Shown piece by piece: positions 36,561 to 44,955 of a stretch of DNA of 64,000 nt; the first letter of the stretch is position 1; each line of letters opens with the position of its first letter. Under the pieces are notes generated by a model. That model saw nothing but the letters and a program-made list of their open reading frames with translations, ran no database searches and was not told the origin of the DNA. The stretch comes from Streptomyces sp. V2I9 (GTDB lineage: Bacteria > Actinomycetota > Actinomycetes > Streptomycetales > Streptomycetaceae), in NCBI RefSeq assembly GCF_030817475.1, contig NZ_JAUSZJ010000002.1, positions 186,001 to 250,000 on the forward strand, read 5' to 3'. The translations under genes were made by a program, and so were the position numbers.

Positions 36561-36971
36561 TCAGCCGGTCAGCAGGTCGGGGTCGCCCGCCAGTGCGGCC
36601 AGGCGGCCCCGCGGGTCCGGGACGAGGCGGCGTTCGGTCAGGTCGAGGACGCCGCCCACTCCGGTGATCTCCGCGGCCACGGTGCCGTCCTCCTTGATGA
36701 TCCGCTGCTCCAGGGTGAAGGTCTTTCCCGTGCCGTAGTCGAACCGGCAGGTGACCCGTACGCGCTCGCCGCCGCGCAGCTCCCGGAGGTACTTGACCGT
36801 CACCTCCAGCTGCACCGGGCCGATGCCGTCGGCCAGCAGCTTCTCCCGGGGCAGTCCGGCGGCGCGCAGCAGCTCCCAGCGGGCGTGCTCCGCGTACTGG
36901 AGGTACGCCCTCGCCTCGGGTCGCCCCCGGCAGCAGCCGCCGGAACGCGTGGACTCAGGCCGCCGGGACAT
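36561..36971 (-). pseudogene. Acyl-CoA thioesterase (hotdog fold) missing its N-terminal catalytic segment
   Basis: From about 36930 down, the frame matches 4HBT/YbgC-type thioesterases: YLQYAEHARWELL, VQLEVTVKYLRELRGGERV and TFTLEQRIIKEDGTVAAE. The usual preceding segment (a D-x-D/N-x-x-GHVNN block with the catalytic Asp or Glu) is absent in every frame; unrelated sequence sits where it should be. An ATG at 36971 allows a 136-residue product, but it would lack the catalytic end of the fold. A 5' deletion is inferred; a divergent but active family member is less likely. Confidence 0.6.
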
Positions 36972-37036
36972 CACCCTCCAGGACGCGGAGCGCACCCTCG
37001 GCCCGGGCGGTCCCGCCTCCGCGGTGCCGTCCGGGG

Positions 37037-38680
37037 TCAGAAGCGGTCCGGGGCGCGGACCGGGAGCGGAGAGACGGGAAGTACGTCCTGCTCGCGGTGC
37101 TGGCGCGCCTGCTCGTTCGACCCTTCGGTCGCCTCGCAGGTCACGTCCTTCACCGGGAGCTTGCCGGTCAGCAGATAGCGGTTGACCGCACCGTCCGTGC
37201 ACGGATTGCCGCTGGGGTAGATGCCGTGTCCCTCGCCGCCGAGGACGGTGACCATCCTCGACCCCTTCAACTGCCGGTGGAGGGCCTGGCCGCTGGGGAG
37301 CGGCGTCTGCGAGTCCCACTCGTTCTGGACGACCAGGGAGCCGGCCTTGTTGTTCACCGTGGTCGCCCGCTCCACGGACCGGTCCCAGAAGGCACACGGC
37401 TTGATGCTGGACGCGAAGTCTCCGAAGATCGGGTAGCGGCCCCGGTCCGCGATGGCGTCGCGCCGGTAGCTCTCGGGGTTGCGGGACCAGGCGGCCGAGT
37501 TGTCACCGCACACCACGGCCCAGAAGCTCGCGGTTCCGTTGTCGGCGGGCGTGGCAGCGGTCGCGCCCGTCGCATGGCGCCCCTCGGGCCGGAGGAATTC
37601 CCTGAGCTTCTTCGGGGCGACGGTCTCGCCGTCGGCCGCGTTGCTCAGCTCCACGAACGCCTCGGTGGCGTACAGCGGGGTGAAGACCGCGGCCCTCATG
37701 CCCATGCGGATGTCGTCGCCGGTGACCACCTGCCCGTCCAGGTCGATCGGCTTCTGCCGGGCCCGCTCGACCAGGTCCCAGAAGGCCCCCTCGACCTTCT
37801 TCGGGGTGTCACCGAGGCCGTACGTCTCCGAACGCTCGGCGGCCCAGGCGGTCCACCGGTCGAACGCGGGCTCGGCTCCCTCGGCCCACCACTGGATCAT
37901 GCCGCGCCAGGCGCGTTCCGGGTCGACCGCACTGTCCAGGACGAACCGGTCGGCGCGCTTCGGGAAGAGCTGGGCGTAGACGGCACCCAGGTAGGTGCCG
38001 TACGAGTACCCCACGTAGTTGATCTTCTTCTCGCCGAGGACCGCCCGGATCAGGTCCATGTCGCGTGCGGTGTTGCGGGTGGTGATGTGCGGGAGGATGT
38101 CGCCCGCCTTCTCCTCGCACTTGCGGGCGACCGTCCGCGCCCAGGCGACGTCGTCGGCGAAGGTCTCGGGCTTGTACGGCCGCAGCCAGTCCTCCTCCTT
38201 CGGCTCCAGGCCGCAGGTGACCGGGGTGCTGCTTCCCACTCCGCGCGGGTCGAACCCGATGAGGTCGTTCTTCTGCCGCGCGGCGGCGGGCAGCCATTCG
38301 GCCATGCCCAGCGGCAGATACAGCCCCGGACCGCCCGGACCGCCGGGGTTGGAGAGCAGGACTCCTTGGCGCTTGCCCGGCCCGGTGGCCTCGATCCGGG
38401 ATATGGCCAGCTCGATCCGCTTGCCGCCGGGCTTGCGGTAGTCCAGCGGGACCTGGATGGTGGCGCACCGGATCTCCGGCGGGGCCTCGGGCTCGGGGCA
38501 CCGCTTCCACTGCGGCTTCTGCTTCGCGTACCGGTCCAGCGCGCTCTTGCCGGCGGCCGGGAGGACGGCCGCGGCGGGGACGGCAGCAGGGGCCGCGGTG
38601 GCCGTCGAGGTGGTGAGCGCGGGGGCCAGCGTCGCCGTGACGCTCACCGCCAACAGGGGCACGAGATGTCGTCTGCGCAC
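37037..38680 (-). CDS. Secreted tripeptidyl aminopeptidase (S33, TAP-type alpha/beta hydrolase)
   Basis: 547 residues from a GTG at 38680. A signal peptide (RRRHLVPLLAVSVTATLAP) ends in an Ala-rich stretch. The hydrolase core has LLSNPGGPGGPGLYLP, the nucleophile in YVGYSYGTYLGAVYA, the acid in LVVQNEWDSQTP and the His in GGEGHGIYPSG. TAP_C sequence includes paired Cys. These enzymes clip tripeptides from propeptides outside the cell. An upstream start at 38743 or 38701 is possible, but only the GTG opens directly into the signal peptide. Confidence 0.88.
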   Translation of the reverse strand: MRRRHLVPLLAVSVTATLAPALTTSTATAAPAAVPAAAVLPAAGKSALDRYAKQKPQWKRCPEPEAPPEIRCATIQVPLDYRKPGGKRIELAISRIEATGPGKRQGVLLSNPGGPGGPGLYLPLGMAEWLPAAARQKNDLIGFDPRGVGSSTPVTCGLEPKEEDWLRPYKPETFADDVAWARTVARKCEEKAGDILPHITTRNTARDMDLIRAVLGEKKINYVGYSYGTYLGAVYAQLFPKRADRFVLDSAVDPERAWRGMIQWWAEGAEPAFDRWTAWAAERSETYGLGDTPKKVEGAFWDLVERARQKPIDLDGQVVTGDDIRMGMRAAVFTPLYATEAFVELSNAADGETVAPKKLREFLRPEGRHATGATAATPADNGTASFWAVVCGDNSAAWSRNPESYRRDAIADRGRYPIFGDFASSIKPCAFWDRSVERATTVNNKAGSLVVQNEWDSQTPLPSGQALHRQLKGSRMVTVLGGEGHGIYPSGNPCTDGAVNRYLLTGKLPVKDVTCEATEGSNEQARQHREQDVLPVSPLPVRAPDRF

Positions 38681-38697
38681 GAAAACGATCCTTCCGG

Positions 38698-39135
38698 TCA
38701 CACGTTCGGACAGGAGAGATCCTTCAGGAGCGGCCGCGTGCACGTAACCTCCGTCGGGCTACACCTCGTCTCCACCTTGGGAATGATGCAACTCCGGCGC
38801 ATAGGCCCTGAGTTGTACCTGCGGACGGCCCCCTTCCGCCTTCTCGCCACGGTATGGCGAAGGGCCTGGAGCCCTTCCACCACGGACGGCTTCCCGTCCA
38901 CGTACGGCGTGACCGCGTCGCCCGCGCGGATCCCGAGCGGGGGTCGCCGTCGGCCGGCCCCGCCCCCGTTTCTCGTCGGGTGACCAGGGGCGCCGTGTTT
39001 CAGCTCGTCACGCTCACCGGCTTCCGCATCGGCCTCGATGATCCGGCGGTCGATGTACCGCGCCGTGGCCCGCCGGAACCGGTGCGACCGGTCCGGGGCG
39101 AGGACCGACCCGTTCGGGGGAACGTGCGCGCTCAC
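38698..39135 (-). CDS. Hypothetical basic small protein
   Basis: 145 residues from a GTG at 39135, with an aaagggg site at good spacing. The first ~75 codons have the strong G/C third-position bias of real genes here (for example RFRRATARYIDRRIIEADAEAGE). No family is recognised. The C-terminal third is less convincing, so the gene may end earlier or be decayed. It sits between the peptidase gene and the divergent HATPase gene. Confidence 0.4.
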   Translation of the reverse strand: MSAHVPPNGSVLAPDRSHRFRRATARYIDRRIIEADAEAGERDELKHGAPGHPTRNGGGAGRRRPPLGIRAGDAVTPYVDGKPSVVEGLQALRHTVARRRKGAVRRYNSGPMRRSCIIPKVETRCSPTEVTCTRPLLKDLSCPNV

Positions 39136-39213
39136 CCCCGCCCCTTTCCATGAACGGCTGGTTCCGGGGTATCCGAACGTCAGCCAGGAAGCTCACGCGA
39201 CGGGGTGAACGCT

Positions 39214-39630
39214 ATGAACGACCGCATTCTCATGACCTTGTCACCGGACGGCGAGACCCGTACCGATTTCGTCTGCCGGCCGGAGAGGGCCGCCGACGCA
39301 CGGGACGCGGTCAGCACGTTCGTGGCACGGCTGCACCCGGCGCCGACCTCGCACATGGTGCAGAGTCTCCTGCTCCTCGTCTCGGAGCTGGTCACCAACG
39401 CCGTCCGGCACGCGGGGGCCGTCACCGCCCTGTGGCTGACCGCCGACCGCAGGGGCGTCCATGTCCGGGTCACCGACCCGAGTGCGGCGCACCCGCAGGA
39501 CCGCACGCCCGATCTGACCGGCCGCACCGGCGGGTTCGGCTGGCCGATGGTCCAGCGGCTGGCCCGGGAAGTCCGGATCCGCGACGCGGCCGGCGGCGGG
39601 AAGGTCATCCTCGCCACCGTGGCCCGCTGA
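39214..39630 (+). CDS. Single-domain HATPase, RsbW/anti-sigma-like serine kinase
   Basis: 138 residues. The ATG at 39214 is favoured by ggggtg 6 nt upstream; a GTG at 39205 is possible. N-box LVSELVTNAVRHAG, the GRTGGFGWPMVQRLA G-box region and the terminal VILATVAR match the HATPase_c_2 family. Such stand-alone proteins are abundant in Streptomyces and bind ATP to phosphorylate STAS antagonists or inhibit sigma factors. Partner not identifiable. Confidence 0.85.
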   Translation: MNDRILMTLSPDGETRTDFVCRPERAADARDAVSTFVARLHPAPTSHMVQSLLLLVSELVTNAVRHAGAVTALWLTADRRGVHVRVTDPSAAHPQDRTPDLTGRTGGFGWPMVQRLAREVRIRDAAGGGKVILATVAR

Positions 39631-39874
39631 GGCCGCGTCACCCAGCGGCCTCGCGCCCCCGGCCCTCCTGCGCTACCGCCCCGCCACCCCCCGGAGGCCC
39701 GTGCTCGCCGAGCCGGGGCGCGTCATCGGCTCCGGCGCCGTCCGGCCACTGCCACGGGGAACGGCGGAGCCACACGTCGCCCCTGTTGACGAACGGGTCC
39801 CAGCAGCCGAGCGACGGTGCCGGTCCCGCGGGGCCGGGTGGCGACCCGGACCGGCCGCGGTCGGCGCGCGGGCA

Positions 39875-40216
39875 TCAGTGCACCGCGTCCGGGTGGCTTT
39901 CCACCTCACTCCGCCGACTCCTCTCCCGACCGCCCGCGCCCGTACGCACTCCGGCCGCCGAAGCGGCCGCGTGCAGGGAGCGCAGGGCGACGAGCAGAAA
40001 CCCGATGTCGTCGAGGTAGACCGGGTCGGGCAACAGGTCGACCGGAGACACGGTGTAGATGATGGCGGCCCACACCAGCGCCTTGTCGCGCAGGGGGATT
40101 CCGGCGTCGGCCAGCAGCTTCCTGGCTCTGACGACCCGCACGAGGAGCACGACGGCGAGGGCCAGCATGATCAGCGCGGCCACGGCTGCGAGAACGAGCC
40201 AAACGGTGGAGTCCAT
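39875..40216 (-). CDS. DUF1232 (YkvA-like) small membrane protein
   Basis: 113 residues. One N-terminal membrane helix (WLVLAAVAALIMLALAVVLLV) precedes the DUF1232 core IPLRDKALVWAAIIYTVSPVDLLPDPVYLDDIGFL. The PxDLxPD motif is diagnostic of the family; the function is unknown. The polar tail after residue 90 is disordered-looking. Confidence 0.88.
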   Translation of the reverse strand: MDSTVWLVLAAVAALIMLALAVVLLVRVVRARKLLADAGIPLRDKALVWAAIIYTVSPVDLLPDPVYLDDIGFLLVALRSLHAAASAAGVRTGAGGRERSRRSEVESHPDAVH

Positions 40217-40264
40217 GGCTCATCGTCTACCCACCGGCCGCCGGATACAGAACCCGTGCCGGCG

Positions 40265-40312
40265 ATATCGCCTCTCCGGACTCCGGGGGCTCGACATCGC
40301 CTCTCCGGACTC
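40265..40312. repeat. Short direct repeat upstream of the DUF1232 gene
   Basis: The 17-mer atcgcctctccggactc occurs at 40267-40283 and 40296-40312, 29 bp apart. It lies between the convergent ends or starts of small genes; role unknown. Confidence 0.55.
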
Positions 40313-40353
40313 GGAGGGCTTCGCGCCGTGCGGCGCCCCGCCTTGCGCGCGGG

Positions 40354-40620
40354 TCAGGCCGCGCCGTGTCCGCGGGCCTCCGCCCGGCGGCGGTTGCGGC
40401 GCTTCAGGGCGCGCCGTTCGTTCTCCGACAGGCCGCCCCAGATACCGGAGTCCTGCCCGTTCTCCAGGGCCCACTCCAGGCAGGCGGCCTGTACCGGGCA
40501 GGTCCGGCAGACGGCCTTGGCCTCCTCGGTCTGGACGATGGCCGGTCCCGTGCTCCCGATGGGGAAGAACAGGTCCGGGTCCTTCTCCCGGCAGGCGGCG
40601 TGCAGGCGCCAGTTCTCCAT
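40354..40620 (-). CDS. WhiB-family iron-sulfur regulator
   Basis: 88 residues from the ATG at 40620. Four cluster-binding cysteines are in the usual spacing: one in HAACREKD, then VCRTCPVQAAC. The GIWGGLSENERRALKRR segment is the Wbl G[VI]WGG turn and basic DNA-contact tail. Wbl proteins carry a redox- or NO-sensitive [4Fe-4S] cluster and bind the primary sigma factor region 4. Which wbl paralogue this is cannot be said from the sequence. Confidence 0.93.
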   Translation of the reverse strand: MENWRLHAACREKDPDLFFPIGSTGPAIVQTEEAKAVCRTCPVQAACLEWALENGQDSGIWGGLSENERRALKRRNRRRAEARGHGAA

Positions 40621-41228
40621 GCTGCTCAACTCCGCTCACTCCCGATGTCGATACGTCGTAGGTCAGTTGCCGTATGTGTCTTCCGTGCGGGTGACCGACG
40701 ATCGGAGCCTCAAACACGAAGTGGTGTACGGGTCGCAGGACAGCCGTGGTTCTTTGCGCGTCCATGACCCCCGGCCGGGCGCCCTGACAGCGAACGGTGA
40801 AGGCCGGGCAGCCCGACGGCCAGGGCTCCGGGCGGGGAGGGAAGCCGGTGATGCCGCCATGCGGACCATGGCGCCCGTGCCGCCGGACAGCGGTCACCCG
40901 GAGGGCACGCGGGACGGGCCGGGCCTGTTTCTTCACCCCGCTGTCCTGCGGTGGCGGCTGTCCGGGCCAGGGCGGAAGCGGTTTCGGATACGCCGTCCGG
41001 GCGGCGACGACCGTGGACGGGCGGGGCGCCGTCACCGTTTCCGCGCACAGCCGCGCCGGGGATCCCGAGACCGCGGCCCGCCAGAAGGACGCGCTGCGCG
41101 ATCTCGTCGACCATGGCCCTGTGCCGTGTTGCCCGGCCGGTACGCCACCCGGCACGAAGGCCCGGCTCCTCCGTACCCACCCGTATGCCGCCGGTCGGGA
41201 ACCCATCCGTATACCGCCGGTCGGGACC
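40621..41228. other. Intergenic stretch containing a serine-hydrolase relic
   Basis: A 608-bp gap between the WhiB gene and the convergent-facing phosphatase gene. Apart from the relic at 40930-41132, nothing is seen. It is less biased in codon position than the surrounding genes. Confidence 0.5.
40930..41132 (+). pseudogene. C-terminal relic of a class C-type serine hydrolase
   Basis: In one plus frame, FFTPLSCGGG, GSGFGYAVRAAT, a DGRGAVTVSAHS turn and ALRDLVDH resemble the C-termini of beta-lactamase-like serine hydrolases, including the LSCGG...GHGG block seen intact in the gene at 3345-4472. The conserved W/H of the GHGG motif is altered (GQGG), and no SxxK or YxN domain precedes it in any frame. 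It is therefore a fragment. Confidence 0.5.
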
Positions 41229-42323
41229 TCAGTCCCTCCGCGCCGGGCGGTGCAGGGCGAGAAGCGCCTGGTCGTCCTGGACCCTGCCGCCGGTATGGCG
41301 CCCGACGTCCTCGATCAGCAGGCGGAGGATCTGCGCCGGAGTCACCGGGTCGCCGACCAGCGCGCGGGGGTGGACGAGGAAGGGCAGCCGGACGTGCGCG
41401 TCGTAGAAGACCCCGGACTCGTCGCGGGCCTCGGTGACCCCGTCCGTGTAGCAGACGAGGGTGGCACCCGGCGGAAAGGCGAACGTGTCCACCGGCGACG
41501 CACGGGTCACCAGGGCACTCATGCCGAGCGGGGGCGACTCCTCGGAGGGTTCGAGGAGGGTGGCCCGCCCCTCCCCGTCCAGCAGCACCGGCGGTGGGTG
41601 GCCCCGGTTGACCACCCGTACGGTGTCCAGGTCCTCGGAGAACTCGGCGATCAGCGCGGTGGTGAACCCCTCCTCCTGCTCCTGTCCGCCCCGTCGGCCG
41701 CCCTCGCGCAGCAGCGCTCGCTCCAGCGCGGCCACCAGGCCGGGCAGGTCCTCCGCCTCGTCCGCCGCGTACCGGAACGCCCCCAGATCCGCGCAGACCG
41801 CGCTCACCGCGCCCAGGCCCTTGCCGCGCACGTCCCCGACCATCATCCGGACCCCGTGCGGGGTGTCCTGGACGACGTACAGGTCACCGCCGATCGTGGC
41901 CTCGTCCTCGGCGGGCACGTACCGGGCGGCGATCCGCAGCTCGCCGAGGCGCGAGGGAGGCCGGGGCAGGACGGCGCTCTGGGCCACGGCGGCGATGTGC
42001 CGGGCCCGCCGGGTCCGGGCGTCCCGCCCCTCCAGGGCGCGGTTGATCAGGACGGCCAGCACGGTCACGGCCAGAAGGGTGAGCTGGTTGGCGACACCCC
42101 GTTGCCAGCCGAAGGTGCCGTCGTACCGGGCGAGGGCCGCGTGGACGGCCATGGCCAGCGCGCCGATCGCGATGATGCCGCGCAGGGTGAGCAGGGGCGC
42201 GGCGGCGACGGGAGCGGCCATCAGCAGGGGTGCGGAGGTGACATCCGACGGCGTCACCAGGTCCAGTACGACGCTCAGCACGACGACCCCGAGCGGGATC
42301 CACTTGGCTCTGCGCGGCTGCAC
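41229..42323 (-). CDS. Membrane-anchored PP2C/SpoIIE-type serine phosphatase
   Basis: 364 residues from the GTG at 42323; a frame-matched ATG at 42422 would overlap the upstream regulator stop (ATGA) and add 33 residues. The N-terminus has about four hydrophobic segments (WIPLGVVVLSVVLDLV onward to residue ~110). The catalytic domain holds EATIGGDLYVV, MVGDVRGKGL and QDDQALLAL, the Asp-metal sites of PPM phosphatases. Such RsbU/SpoIIE-like enzymes dephosphorylate STAS antagonists in partner switching. Downstream of the XRE regulator on the same strand. Confidence 0.85.
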   Translation of the reverse strand: MQPRRAKWIPLGVVVLSVVLDLVTPSDVTSAPLLMAAPVAAAPLLTLRGIIAIGALAMAVHAALARYDGTFGWQRGVANQLTLLAVTVLAVLINRALEGRDARTRRARHIAAVAQSAVLPRPPSRLGELRIAARYVPAEDEATIGGDLYVVQDTPHGVRMMVGDVRGKGLGAVSAVCADLGAFRYAADEAEDLPGLVAALERALLREGGRRGGQEQEEGFTTALIAEFSEDLDTVRVVNRGHPPPVLLDGEGRATLLEPSEESPPLGMSALVTRASPVDTFAFPPGATLVCYTDGVTEARDESGVFYDAHVRLPFLVHPRALVGDPVTPAQILRLLIEDVGRHTGGRVQDDQALLALHRPARRD

Positions 42324-42418
42324 CACTCCCCCACGGTGTACGGAGCCGGGCCGGGGCGCATCCCGGCGGGCGGCTCGCAGCACTTCCCGGCCCGGTGGGG
42401 CGGGCCCGCCGCACCGGG

Positions 42419-43252
42419 TCATTCCGGCAGCGGGGTCCCCGGGCCGGGGGCGGCCGCGCACGCGGCGTCCAGCCGGATGCGGTGGGCCATCACGGCATCG
42501 GGGTCCTCGACGAGGTCGACCCGCACGCCGGGCGTCTCCAGCACCGCCCGGTCCCCGATCTCGGGTACGGGCACCCGCAGGATGTGGAGGGGCGGTACGC
42601 CCGTCAGAGGGTGCGGCGGATGGTCCAGCGGCACCACCTGGACGGTGACGTGCTGCTCCTTCATCGCCTCGACGAGGGCGGCCCGCTGTCCGGCCATGGT
42701 CTCCCGGTCGCCGACCCGCGTATGGAGGGCCGCCGCCGGGAACAGGGCCCACAGGGCGGCTCCGCGTGCGCGCAGGCGGCGTCGGCGCTCCAGGAGCAGT
42801 TCGACGCGGCGCTCCCGGCGGGCGGGGCTGTCGTCCGGGTACCGCGTGCGGTGGAGTGCGGCCGCGTAGGCGGGGGTGCGCAGCAGTTCGGGGACGAGGG
42901 CCGGGTGCCAGGTGCGTACGAGGCCGGCCGAGGACTCCATGCCGATGATCTCCTGCTGCCAGCTCTCCATCTCGTCCCGCCACCGGTGCCACCAGCCGGG
43001 CAGGTTCGCGGTGGAGAGCCCGGCCATGATGGGTTCGGCGACGGCGGGCGGCACGCCGTAGCAGCGCAGCAGTTCGCCGACCTGCCGGGGGTCGAGCCCG
43101 GTCTCCGCGCGTTCGATGCGCCGGACGGTGGCAGGGTGGGCGTCCAGCGCCTCCGCCGCGGCACGCAGGCTGATTCCGGCGCGTTCCCGCAGCCGGCGGA
43201 GGCGGACCGCGAGGACGCGGTGTTCCACGGTGGGTCCGGACCGGGCGCGCAT
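42419..43252 (-). CDS. XRE helix-turn-helix / DUF5753 regulator (WhiJ/Scr1 type)
   Basis: 277 residues. The N-terminal XRE HTH reads LRRLRERAGISLRAAAEALDAHPATVRRIE. The rest is the DUF5753 domain (LPGWWHRW, then MESSAGLVRTWHPALVPELLRTPAYA). Streptomyces carry dozens of such regulators beside a HATPase gene and a DUF397 gene; here the divergent HATPase is present but no DUF397 partner is seen. It probably controls the divergent promoter. Confidence 0.9.
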   Translation of the reverse strand: MRARSGPTVEHRVLAVRLRRLRERAGISLRAAAEALDAHPATVRRIERAETGLDPRQVGELLRCYGVPPAVAEPIMAGLSTANLPGWWHRWRDEMESWQQEIIGMESSAGLVRTWHPALVPELLRTPAYAAALHRTRYPDDSPARRERRVELLLERRRRLRARGAALWALFPAAALHTRVGDRETMAGQRAALVEAMKEQHVTVQVVPLDHPPHPLTGVPPLHILRVPVPEIGDRAVLETPGVRVDLVEDPDAVMAHRIRLDAACAAAPGPGTPLPE

Positions 43253-43311
43253 GGGATGGCCTTCTCCGTCGAGCCCCGGGGCGGGGCACTACACACTCTG
43301 TCGCTTGCAAA

Positions 43312-43339
43312 GTATGCGTTTTGCGCCGAGAGTGCATAC
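43312..43339. promoter_or_regulatory. Candidate operator: gtatgc/gcatac inverted repeat
   Basis: The arms at 43312-43317 and 43334-43339 flank a 16-bp spacer directly before the HATPase start codon, in the divergent region of the XRE regulator. Partial match to a simple two-half-site operator. Confidence 0.45.
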
Positions 43340-43840
43340 ATGTCGGAAATAGCCATACGCGCGGAACGTGCCCCCGATGGCCGCGGTGTCCACGGCGCCC
43401 GAGGTGCACTCAGCTGGTGGGTTCCCCGCCTGCCCGGAGGTGTACCGGAAGCCCGGCGCCGGGCCCAGGAGGCCATGCGGGCCTGGGGCGAACCGGCCGA
43501 GCGGGTCGAGGCGGCGGCTCTGATAGTGACCGAGCTGGTCACCAACGCCGTGCAGCACACCAGCACCCGGCGCATCCGCTGCCGCCTCCTGCGCTCCGCC
43601 GATGGCGTACGCATCTGTGTGTGGAACCGGGGCCGGGCCCTGATTCCGGCCCCGGCGTCCCCTGCCGACTCGGCCGGGCTTCCGGTCGGAGAGGTCCCTG
43701 CGGCGTCCGATCTCGAAGACGACGCCGCGCTCGACCGCCTCGCCGAGGACGGCAGGGGCCTTCTGCTCGTCGATGCGCTGGCGGCCCGCTGGGGCACTCA
43801 CGCGGCGCCGGCGGGCCGGCTGGTCTGGGCCATCCTCTGA
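43340..43840 (+). CDS. HATPase paired with an XRE/DUF5753 regulator
   Basis: 166 residues. The N-box is LIVTELVTNAVQHTS, with a C-terminal EDGRGLLLVDALAARWG G-box. It lacks any transmembrane or HisKA part, so it is a stand-alone anti-sigma-like or regulatory ATP-binding protein. It is divergent from the XRE/DUF5753 gene, an arrangement common in abaA/whiJ-like loci. Confidence 0.85.
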   Translation: MSEIAIRAERAPDGRGVHGARGALSWWVPRLPGGVPEARRRAQEAMRAWGEPAERVEAAALIVTELVTNAVQHTSTRRIRCRLLRSADGVRICVWNRGRALIPAPASPADSAGLPVGEVPAASDLEDDAALDRLAEDGRGLLLVDALAARWGTHAAPAGRLVWAIL

Positions 43841-43922
43841 GCCCCTTCCGCACCCGGAGGCCGCCCCCTCCGGATCTTCCCGACCCCGGCGCCTTCCGGG
43901 TCTGCCGGCCTTCCGCGCGCGC

Positions 43923-44627
43923 TCAGGCGGGAGCGGTGCGGCACTCCGGGTGGCCCCAGCCGTTCGGGTTCTTCGCGATCGGCTCCTTGGCCGCGTACGA
44001 CCGTCCGCAGTGACATCGTCCGGCGAACCGCGCCTTGATCGTGCCGGTGGACCGTCCGCCGCGGGACGCTCCCCCGGCGCTGCGCCCCGGGGCTCCGCCC
44101 GAGCCCCCCGCGCGCCCCTTCGTGGCCCGTGCGGGCGAGGGCACCGGCGGAGCCGTCGCGCCGTGCGCCGTACCGGCCGCGAGCTGGGCGACCGCCGCCT
44201 CGTCGGCGGCCTGGTCCGCGATCGCGTTGAGCGGGTCGCCGTCCACCTGATGGGCGGGCACATGGCGGAACGTCACCGAGCGGTCGGCGAGCAGGGCATC
44301 GATCCGGGTGACCAGCTCACGGTTGGCGACGGGCTTGCCGCCGGAGGTCTTCCAGCCGTTGCGCTTCCAGCCCGGCAGCCACTTGGTCACCGCGTTCATG
44401 GCGTACTGGGAGTCCATCCGCACCTCGACGCGCGCCGCCGGGTCGACGGCTTCCAGCAGCTCCGCCAGGGCGGTGAGCTCGGCGACGTTGTTCGTCGCGA
44501 CGCCGAGCGGGCCGGCCTCCCACCGCACCGGGTTCCCCTGCGCGTCCGCCACGACCCACGCCCAGGCGGCCGGTCCGGGATTTCCCTTCGACGCCCCGTC
44601 ACACGCGGCGATGATGCTCTCGTTCAT
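43923..44627 (-). CDS. rnhA: Ribonuclease HI with a C-terminal cysteine knuckle
   Basis: 234 residues from the ATG at 44627. The DEDD metal site is present: Asp in ACDGASKGNPGPAAW, Glu in TNNVAELTALAE, Asp in VRMDSQYAM and the later Asp in NAIADQAADEA. It cuts RNA in RNA-DNA hybrids. After a linker of about 55 Gly/Ser/Arg-rich residues comes GRCHCGRSYAAKEPIAK with a final HPEC, an apparent zinc-knuckle not typical of bacterial RNase HI. Confidence 0.88.
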   Translation of the reverse strand: MNESIIAACDGASKGNPGPAAWAWVVADAQGNPVRWEAGPLGVATNNVAELTALAELLEAVDPAARVEVRMDSQYAMNAVTKWLPGWKRNGWKTSGGKPVANRELVTRIDALLADRSVTFRHVPAHQVDGDPLNAIADQAADEAAVAQLAAGTAHGATAPPVPSPARATKGRAGGSGGAPGRSAGGASRGGRSTGTIKARFAGRCHCGRSYAAKEPIAKNPNGWGHPECRTAPA

Positions 44628-44841
44628 CCCTCGATCATGCCAGCCCCGTATGACCGCTCCGACCGGCCGAGGAGCACCCGCCGGGGCCGGTCCGGCGGCG
44701 AGGACGAGGCCCGTGCCCTGCGAGAATCCGGTCCCCAGCGCGTCCCTGCCCCCTCGGACCGATCGCACGCCGCCCCTCCCTCCGCTCGCCCGGACCGTCC
44801 CCGTCGGCCCGGCAAGGCCGCCACACGGACGCCCGGCGACC

Positions 44842-44872
44842 TTGACCTGAATCAAACTTGAGGTTCTAACGT
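44842..44872 (+). promoter_or_regulatory. MerR/SoxR-type promoter of the ABC exporter
   Basis: A -35 ttgacc (44842-44847) and a -10 like taacgt (44867-44872) are 19 bp apart, the stretched spacing of MerR-family promoters. Between them lies the dyad acctgaa (44845-44851) / ttgaggt (44858-44864), one mismatch, centred in the spacer as in SoxR-type operators. Confidence 0.6.
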
Positions 44873-44955
44873 TCCGAGTGAGCCCGCGGCCGGTCGGCAT
44901 GCGGGACCCGCAGGCCGTCGGGGGAACCGGGGGCCGTCACCCTTCGGAGTGCCCC

